Source: UBA3537 sp965662485
GTDB lineage: Bacteria; Bacteroidota; Bacteroidia; Flavobacteriales; Flavobacteriaceae
Assembly (NCBI GenBank): GCA_965662485.1
Contig: CBFIIL010000030.1
Coordinates: 1-19,025 of the forward strand
Length of the DNA: 19,025 bases
Direction: 5' to 3'
The position numbers and the translations under genes are program-made. The notes under the pieces were generated by a model. It was not told the DNA's origin. It did not search any database and saw nothing but the letters and a program-made list of their open reading frames with translations. This document shows positions 14,489 to 19,025 of the stretch, one piece after another; the stretch's first letter is position 1, and each line of letters begins with the position of its first letter.

Positions 14489-14519
14489 AATTCTTTAAAT
14501 ATTATACGATTATAATTTG

Positions 14520-14591
14520 TAGCCCGTAGGGGAATCGAACCCCTCTTACCAGGATGAAAACCTGGCGTCCTAGCCGATAGACGAACGGGCC
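14520..14591 (-). tRNA. tRNA-Glu (anticodon UUC)
   Basis: A 72-nt cloverleaf on the minus strand: acceptor GGCCCGT with ACGGGCT (G1-U72), anticodon stem CCAGG with CCTGG around TTTTCAT (anticodon TTC), T stem AGGGG with CCCCT around TTCGATT, and discriminator A. CCA is not encoded. The D loop keeps G18-G19 and the T loop keeps C56, unlike the tRNA-Arg of this window. It sits between the promoter at 14671-14700 and rpsT, so tRNA processing of a tRNA-Glu/rpsT transcript is expected. Confidence 0.96.
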
Positions 14592-14670
14592 GTTTTGTTT
14601 CGATTTAAATCTTATGAATTTTTCAACTTGTTTTAAATCCAAAACAGCTGCAATATTTATATTGCGGTTG

Positions 14671-14700
14671 CAAAAATACAACTATTTTTAAATGCTACAA
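14671..14700 (-). promoter_or_regulatory. Promoter of the tRNA-Glu / rpsT transcript
   Basis: On the minus strand TTG (14700-14698), exactly 19 bases, and TATTTTTG (14678-14671) match the Bacteroidota consensus well. Initiation near 14664 gives about 73 bases before tRNA-Glu. No other promoter is seen before rpsT. Confidence 0.75.
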
Positions 14701-14737
14701 CAATCATGGTTGTTTTTTTAACTTTTTTTTGAAAATT

Positions 14738-16216
14738 TTAATACGCTTTTGCAAACAAAACACGCCCTTTTGATGGTGCTCCAGAAAATACACATACTCC
14801 AACTTCCTCGGTTGAATCATAAGGAATACAACGTATGGTGGCTTTGGTGGCGTCTTTTATTTTTTGCTCAGTTTGTGCAGTACCATCCCAGTGCGCTGAA
14901 ATAAAACCTCCTTTTTCTTCCAAAACCTTTTTAAAATCTTCAAAAGTATCAACCTCAGTAATGTGTGCGTCCCTAAAATCAAAGGCTCTTTTGTATAAAG
15001 TCTCCTGAATTTCTGTGAGTAAATTTTTAATTTCTTTAGACAATCCATCTAAAGGAAATGTCATTTTTGAAAGGGTGTCACGCCGGGCAACTTCTACAGT
15101 GCCTTTTTCCAAGTCTTTTGGTCCAATGGCAATACGTAAGGGTACTCCTTGCAACTCATGCTGAGCAAATTTTGCTCCCGGTCTTTGAGTGGTTCTAGCA
15201 TCATATTTTACACTTATATTATCGCTGCGCAGTGTTTTCATAATGTCCTGAGCAACAGTACTTATGGCGTCTAATTGTTCCTCACTTTTATAAATAGGTA
15301 CAATCACCACTTGATATGGTGCTAAATTTGGCGGAAGTACCAACCCTTGATCGTCACTGTGTGTCATGATGAGTGCACCCATCAATCGTGTTGAAACCCC
15401 CCACGAAGTGGCCCAAACATGATCTTGATCGCCAGCGCTGGTCATGAACTTTACATCAAAAGCTTTGGCAAAATTTTGTCCTAGAAAATGTGATGTTCCA
15501 GCTTGTAGGGCTTTTCCGTCTTGCATAAGGGCTTCTATACAATAGGTTTCTTCTGCGCCTGCAAAGCGCTCGCTTTCTGTTTTTGTACCTTGAATAACAG
15601 GCATAGCCATAAAATTTTGAACAAAATCGGCATATACCTGATTCATTTGTTTAGCCTCGTCTAATGCTTCTTGTTTAGTGGCATGTGCGGTATGCCCTTC
15701 CTGCCATAAAAATTCGGCAGTACGCAAAAACAAACGGGTACGCATTTCCCAGCGTACCACATTGGCCCATTGATTTATTAAAATTGGCAAATCTCTATAC
15801 GATTGAATCCAACCTTTATAAGTATTCCAAATCACAGCCTCACTTGTAGGTCGCACCACAAGCTCCTCCTCGAGTTTTGCTTTGGGATCAACACGAAGTT
15901 TCCCTGGATGTTCAGGGTCATTTTGCAAACGATAATGGGTAACAACTGCACATTCTTTAGCAAAACCTTCAGCGTTTTTTTCTTCTGCTTCAAATAAACT
16001 TTTTGGGACAAACAATGGAAAATAGGCATTTTGATGCCCTGTTTCTTTAAACATCCGATCCAATTCTGCTTGCATCTTTTCCCAAATCGCATAACCATAT
16101 GGTTTTATAACCATACAACCACGCACAGCAGAATTCTCGGCTAGGTCTGCTTTAACAACCAATTCATTGTACCACTTGGAGTAATCTTCAGCTCTTTTTG
16201 TAAGGTTTTTAGCCAT
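14738..16216 (-). CDS. proS: Prolyl-tRNA synthetase, archaeal/eukaryal-type (no editing insertion)
   Basis: ProS charges tRNA-Pro with proline. From the ATG at 16216 it has 492 residues and starts MAKNLTKRAEDYSKWYNELV, the usual start for this group. A GTG 18 bases upstream would add six residues and is less likely. Class II synthetase motifs are seen in RGCMVIKPYGYAIWEKMQ (motif 1 region), VVRPTSEAVIWNTY, WANVVRWEMRTRLFLRTAEF (motif 2) and the motif 3 region near GVSTRLMGALIMTHSDDQG. The bacterial INS editing domain is absent, so this is the short type, common in Bacteroidota. The C-terminal anticodon-binding and end domains follow. It is divergent from the lipoprotein gene and is followed by tRNA-Glu/rpsT on the same strand, but those have their own promoter. 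Confidence 0.96.
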   Translation of the reverse strand: MAKNLTKRAEDYSKWYNELVVKADLAENSAVRGCMVIKPYGYAIWEKMQAELDRMFKETGHQNAYFPLFVPKSLFEAEEKNAEGFAKECAVVTHYRLQNDPEHPGKLRVDPKAKLEEELVVRPTSEAVIWNTYKGWIQSYRDLPILINQWANVVRWEMRTRLFLRTAEFLWQEGHTAHATKQEALDEAKQMNQVYADFVQNFMAMPVIQGTKTESERFAGAEETYCIEALMQDGKALQAGTSHFLGQNFAKAFDVKFMTSAGDQDHVWATSWGVSTRLMGALIMTHSDDQGLVLPPNLAPYQVVIVPIYKSEEQLDAISTVAQDIMKTLRSDNISVKYDARTTQRPGAKFAQHELQGVPLRIAIGPKDLEKGTVEVARRDTLSKMTFPLDGLSKEIKNLLTEIQETLYKRAFDFRDAHITEVDTFEDFKKVLEEKGGFISAHWDGTAQTEQKIKDATKATIRCIPYDSTEEVGVCVFSGAPSKGRVLFAKAY

Positions 16217-16268
16217 AATATTGTAATTTGGCACAACTATTGTGTTGTAGCTAATATAAAATTTTACA

Positions 16269-16299
16269 CAAAACTAAGTATTTTTAAAACGTCCAACAA
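16269..16299 (-). promoter_or_regulatory. proS: proS promoter
   Basis: On the minus strand two adjacent TTG triplets (16299-16297 and 16296-16294) lie 20 and 17 bases before TAGTTTTG (16276-16269), an exact TAnnTTTG. Initiation near 16262 gives a leader of about 46 bases to the ATG at 16216, which supports that start over the GTG at 16234 only weakly, since both lie downstream. Confidence 0.65.
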
Positions 16300-16315
16300 T
16301 TTAATTTACAACGTC

Positions 16316-17344
16316 ATGAGATTTATTACATTTTTAAAGCAACAAAAAACTGTTTTTTATAGTTTATTTGGCGTCCTATTTTTGGCCTCTTGCGGGTCTT
16401 ATCAATATGTTGGCATGGCCGATGATGGTATTTATGGAACTAGTGAAAATAGAGATTATGTTGAAGTAATAAATGATGATAACACTGAAAATTCTCAAGG
16501 TAATAGTTATTACAAAGACTATTTTAAAGGAAAAGCTACAGAATACAGCGATGAGAACTCTAGCGTTTTCACTAATGCTGATGACTATAGTGGAGACTAT
16601 AATAATACTGAAAATACATCTGAAAAATCTTATGCAGGATGGGGGCAAAATAGTGACTCTCAAGTTATTATAAATATCCAAACAAGACCTTATTACTATG
16701 GCTTAGGATGGGGCTACCCCTTTTATGGCAATCGCTGGGGTTGGAATGCTGGATGGAACAATTGGGGTTGGAATGTTGGATGGAACAATTGGGGCTGGAA
16801 TTGGGGTTATCAAAACTATGGACTATGGGATCCCTATTTTTATAGTGCTTGGCAATCTCCGTATGGATATGCTGGAAGCTTCTATTATAATTCTTATGGA
16901 AGACGTTATGGGACGTATACCAACGGCTACAGAAATACTGGAAGCAGAAACTCAGGCTATAGATCTGGAAGTTTATCCAGTCGTAGTGCGCTAGGAACAG
17001 TCTCTAGAACACGTTCAACTGCGACACGAAGTGCAAATTCTTCAAGAAATTCATACAACACAACACGAAGTACAACAACACGTTCTGTTAGAAATAATAA
17101 TGGTACAAGAACTACAACACGTACAACCAGGACGACCACACAACCTACAAGGTCAGTGCGATCAAACACAAGAACAACAACAAGAACAACAAAACCAACA
17201 ACAAGAACAACAAGACCAAGCACAAGAACTACTCGACCTACATATACTAGACCAACATCAAGGCCAAGTGGCACTATGAGATCTGGCGGAGGTGGTACAA
17301 GATCAAGAGGTGGAGGAGGAACAACTTCAAGAAGAAGAAATTAG
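16316..17344 (+). CDS. Lipoprotein with acidic, Trp/Tyr/Gly-repeat and Arg/Thr-rich zones
   Basis: I do not recognise a functional family. The 342-residue protein has a lipoprotein signal with lipobox LASC (Cys26), so it should be anchored in the inner leaflet of the outer membrane or at the cell surface. After it come three zones of very different composition: an acidic Asp/Glu/Asn/Ser zone (about 36-115); an aromatic Gly/Trp/Tyr/Asn zone (about 125-200) with the 9-residue repeat WGWNAGWNN; and a strongly basic Arg/Thr/Ser zone (about 200-342) with many TTR units, ending in RSGGGG and RSRGGGG motifs. Apart from VIINIQTRPYYYG the sequence has little that looks globular. It is followed after 33 bases by the OmpP1/FadL gene, probably in the same transcript. 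Confidence 0.8.
   Translation: MRFITFLKQQKTVFYSLFGVLFLASCGSYQYVGMADDGIYGTSENRDYVEVINDDNTENSQGNSYYKDYFKGKATEYSDENSSVFTNADDYSGDYNNTENTSEKSYAGWGQNSDSQVIINIQTRPYYYGLGWGYPFYGNRWGWNAGWNNWGWNVGWNNWGWNWGYQNYGLWDPYFYSAWQSPYGYAGSFYYNSYGRRYGTYTNGYRNTGSRNSGYRSGSLSSRSALGTVSRTRSTATRSANSSRNSYNTTRSTTTRSVRNNNGTRTTTRTTRTTTQPTRSVRSNTRTTTRTTKPTTRTTRPSTRTTRPTYTRPTSRPSGTMRSGGGGTRSRGGGGTTSRRRN
16737..16802 (+). repeat. 27-bp tandem repeat inside the lipoprotein gene
   Basis: Two 27-base copies (16737-16763 and 16764-16790) start with GGGGTTGGAATG and differ at a single base. A third, partial copy follows (GGGGCTGGAATT, 16791-16802). Each copy encodes nine residues (WGWNAGWNN, then WGWNVGWNN). In-frame gain or loss of copies by slippage would be tolerated. 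Confidence 0.85.
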
Positions 17345-17377
17345 TACAATATTTAATCTTTATAATAAGTAAGTAGA

Positions 17378-18892
17378 ATGAAAAGAATTTTTGTTTCAAT
17401 ATTTTGTTTCATTGCATTTCATACAATCAATGCTCAATATGTAAGTGATGGTCTAAGATATTCGAGTGGAGAAACTCAAGGGACTGCTCGATTTAAAGCA
17501 ATGGGTGGTGCATTTGGTGCACTTGGGGGTGACATCTCTGCCATAAGTATAAACCCAGCAGGCGCTGCAATTTTTAATAGAAGTCATGGAGCACTGTCAG
17601 CATCTAATAATAACATTTCAAAAGATGCTGTCTATGGCGGTGGGACCGCCAATAGAACTGAAAATAACTTTGATTTACATCAAATAGGGGCTGCATTTGT
17701 ATTCAAAAACAACAATACAAAATCGCTTTGGAATAAGTTTGTGGTGAGTTTGTTTTATGAGCAATTACAAGACTACAATACACGTTTTTTTGCCGCTGGG
17801 ACAACAAATAATTCCATTTCCAGTTATTTTTTACAAAATGCAAATGGCTTAAAATTGGGTGACATCAGATTACTTTCTGGAGAAACAGTAACTCAAGCTT
17901 ATGCAGATATTGGAGCTAGCTATGGCTACCAACACCAACAAGCTTTTTTGGGTTATGAAGGTGGAATTTTAGAACCTGGTGATAACAATGACGACACCAA
18001 CACCGTATATACTTCAAACATAGCAGCAGGAAATTTTAATCAGGAGTTTGATTATGAATCTATGGGTCATAATGGTAAGTTTTCAGCCAATATTGCATTT
18101 CAATACAATGAATCTATAAGTTTAGGATTGAACCTAAATTCACATTTTTTGGAGTTTAGTAAAAAAACATTTCTAATTGAAGAAAACGATAATGTTGACT
18201 CAACAGTGAATCTTGTAAACTTTGAAAATCAATTATTTACAAAAGGTGAAGGTTTTTCATTACAGCTCGGAACTATTATAAAATTAACAGATGAATTGCG
18301 TTTTGGGTTTAATTATTCTTCGCCCACATGGCTCACACTTCGTGAAGAAACGACGCAATATTTATCCACATTCAACGATGCAGAAAATAACGGCTTTACT
18401 GTAAATCCAAATATCGTTAATATTTTTCCTGAATATAATTTAAAAACACCTGGTAACATGACAGGAAGTGTGGCTTATATTTTAGGTAAAAAAGGACTCA
18501 TTAGCTTTGATTATACGCGTAAAAATTATGCAAACATGAGTTTTGACACAGGTGATAATCAATTAGACACTGCGCTTAGCAGTGACATCAATAACACTTT
18601 TAAAGTTGCTAATACTTACAAGCTAGGCGCTGAATTGAGACACAAAAATATTAGTTTTAGAGGTGGATACCGAATTGAAGAAAGCCCCTACAAAAACACA
18701 AACATCGCTAATGATTTAAATGGATTTTCTCTTGGTATTGGCTACAATTTTGGATATACCAAGATTGACTTAGCTTATGAACGCACAGAACAAAAAAGAC
18801 AACAACAATTTTTTGAAAGCGGCACACTTGACTCAGCTTCAATAAACAACAAAAACTCTATTATCTCACTTACTTTAAGCATGGATTTATAA
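17378..18892 (+). CDS. OmpP1/FadL/TodX-type outer-membrane transport protein
   Basis: A 504-residue outer-membrane beta-barrel of the FadL family, which lets hydrophobic compounds such as long-chain fatty acids or aromatic compounds cross the outer membrane. A signal peptide (residues 1-19, ending NAQ) is followed by the family start: GTARFKAMGGAFGALGGDISAISINPAGAAIF, the N-terminal plug region. Then alternating strands continue to a short C-terminal strand ending in SLTLSMDL. No enzyme motif is present. Substrate unknown. It follows the lipoprotein gene after 33 bases without a recognisable promoter or terminator and ends at a strong terminator, so the two form a likely operon. Confidence 0.88.
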   Translation: MKRIFVSIFCFIAFHTINAQYVSDGLRYSSGETQGTARFKAMGGAFGALGGDISAISINPAGAAIFNRSHGALSASNNNISKDAVYGGGTANRTENNFDLHQIGAAFVFKNNNTKSLWNKFVVSLFYEQLQDYNTRFFAAGTTNNSISSYFLQNANGLKLGDIRLLSGETVTQAYADIGASYGYQHQQAFLGYEGGILEPGDNNDDTNTVYTSNIAAGNFNQEFDYESMGHNGKFSANIAFQYNESISLGLNLNSHFLEFSKKTFLIEENDNVDSTVNLVNFENQLFTKGEGFSLQLGTIIKLTDELRFGFNYSSPTWLTLREETTQYLSTFNDAENNGFTVNPNIVNIFPEYNLKTPGNMTGSVAYILGKKGLISFDYTRKNYANMSFDTGDNQLDTALSSDINNTFKVANTYKLGAELRHKNISFRGGYRIEESPYKNTNIANDLNGFSLGIGYNFGYTKIDLAYERTEQKRQQQFFESGTLDSASINNKNSIISLTLSMDL

Positions 18893-18910
18893 TCTGAATT
18901 AGTCTAAAAT

Positions 18911-18940
18911 AAAAAAACCCAGCAATGCTGGGTTTTTTTT
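18911..18940. terminator. Bidirectional terminator after the OmpP1 gene
   Basis: A7 (18911-18917), CCCAGC, loop AAT, GCTGGG and T8 (18933-18940) form a perfect 6-bp stem extended by A/T pairs. It ends the OmpP1 transcript and, read from the other strand, the convergent gene at the window edge. Confidence 0.92.
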
Positions 18941-18951
18941 ATTACTAACTA

Positions 18952-19025
18952 CTACCTCTTCAAACTAAAGTGTGCTCGGAGTTGTTTGGGCTCTGATGTT
19001 GTTAAATCATTGTACTCCAATAAGA
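18952..19025 (-). CDS. 3' end of an unidentified minus-strand gene (partial)
   Basis: Minus strand, one frame is open from the window edge to TAG at 18954-18952. It encodes 23 residues, LLEYNDLTTSEPKQLRAHF and then SLKR. The other two minus-strand frames are closed by several stops. The position just beyond a bidirectional terminator supports a convergent gene here. Too little is present to name it. Confidence 0.5.
   Translation of the reverse strand, partial: LLEYNDLTTSEPKQLRAHFSLKR

Noticed and set aside
14696..14717. ACAAC / GTTGT inverted repeat as a proS terminator.
   Set aside because: On the proS strand it is not followed by a T tract; the T tract lies on the other strand where no gene needs a terminator. 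It also overlaps the -33 of the tRNA-Glu promoter.
16216..16234. GTG at 16234 as the proS start (six extra residues).
   Set aside because: The ATG at 16216 begins the usual MAKNLTKRAEDYSKWYNELV start for this group; the extra residues MPNYNI show no family similarity I know.
17101..17235. ACA/AGA-rich stretch as a CRISPR-like or satellite array.
   Set aside because: No regular repeat-spacer spacing; it is low-complexity coding for TTR and TTRP units in frame with the lipoprotein.
16957..17274. 105-codon minus-strand open frame rich in Val and Leu opposite the lipoprotein tail.
   Set aside because: It is the antisense reading of the ACA/AGA-rich Thr-Arg repeats, which yields Val/Leu runs by composition.

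Overview
The window is a stretch of chromosomal core genome from a member of the Bacteroidota, most likely the family Flavobacteriaceae. The DNA is AT-rich. Several promoters match the Bacteroidota pattern (TTTG or TTG, 17-20 bases, then TAnnTTTG), and starts carry no clear Shine-Dalgarno sequence. Several genes belong to families or layouts typical of the phylum: the DoxX/BT_3928-type protein, DUF1599, DUF4293, Rho with a long Asn/Gln/Lys-rich insertion, the short archaeal/eukaryal-type prolyl-tRNA synthetase, and an OmpP1/FadL porin. No mobile element, CRISPR array, prophage or defence island is visible.

Layout. At 1-260 a minus-strand tRNA-Arg(ACG), with its own terminator and promoter, is divergent from a plus-strand CstB-like persulfide dioxygenase/rhodanese gene (258-1670). 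From 6740 down to 1672 runs a tight minus-strand operon: DUF1599 protein, DoxX-like membrane protein, oligopeptide-type ABC permease, TlpA-like thioredoxin lipoprotein, tpiA, prmA, clpS. Junctions are overlaps of 1-4 bases or gaps of 0-5. Divergent from it lie folP and the diadenylate cyclase cdaA (6820-8499), whose end overlaps that of a minus-strand pair, truA and an ABC exporter (8491-11002). Next come a YfcE-like phosphodiesterase (+), DUF4293 (-) and rho (+).

The 385-base gap 13852-14236 holds the rho terminator, a stretch I cannot assign (possible small RNA or decayed element) and a bidirectional terminator shared with rpsT. tRNA-Glu(UUC) and rpsT (minus) appear to share one promoter. 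proS (minus) is divergent from a plus-strand pair: a very unusual lipoprotein and an OmpP1/FadL outer-membrane protein. The window ends in the 3' end of an unidentified minus-strand gene.

Functionally these are mostly housekeeping genes: translation (tRNAs, proS, truA, prmA, rpsT), transcription termination (rho), proteolysis (clpS), glycolysis (tpiA), folate (folP), c-di-AMP signalling (cdaA), sulfide/persulfide handling and envelope redox/transport. I see no clearly new multi-gene system. The points most worth checking are the unexplained 13985-14218 segment, two pairs of face-to-face overlapping promoters, the long rho leader and disordered Rho insertion, the charge-segregated lipoprotein, a thioredoxin-like domain without its cysteines, and a tRNA-Arg whose 19-56 tertiary pair is A-U.
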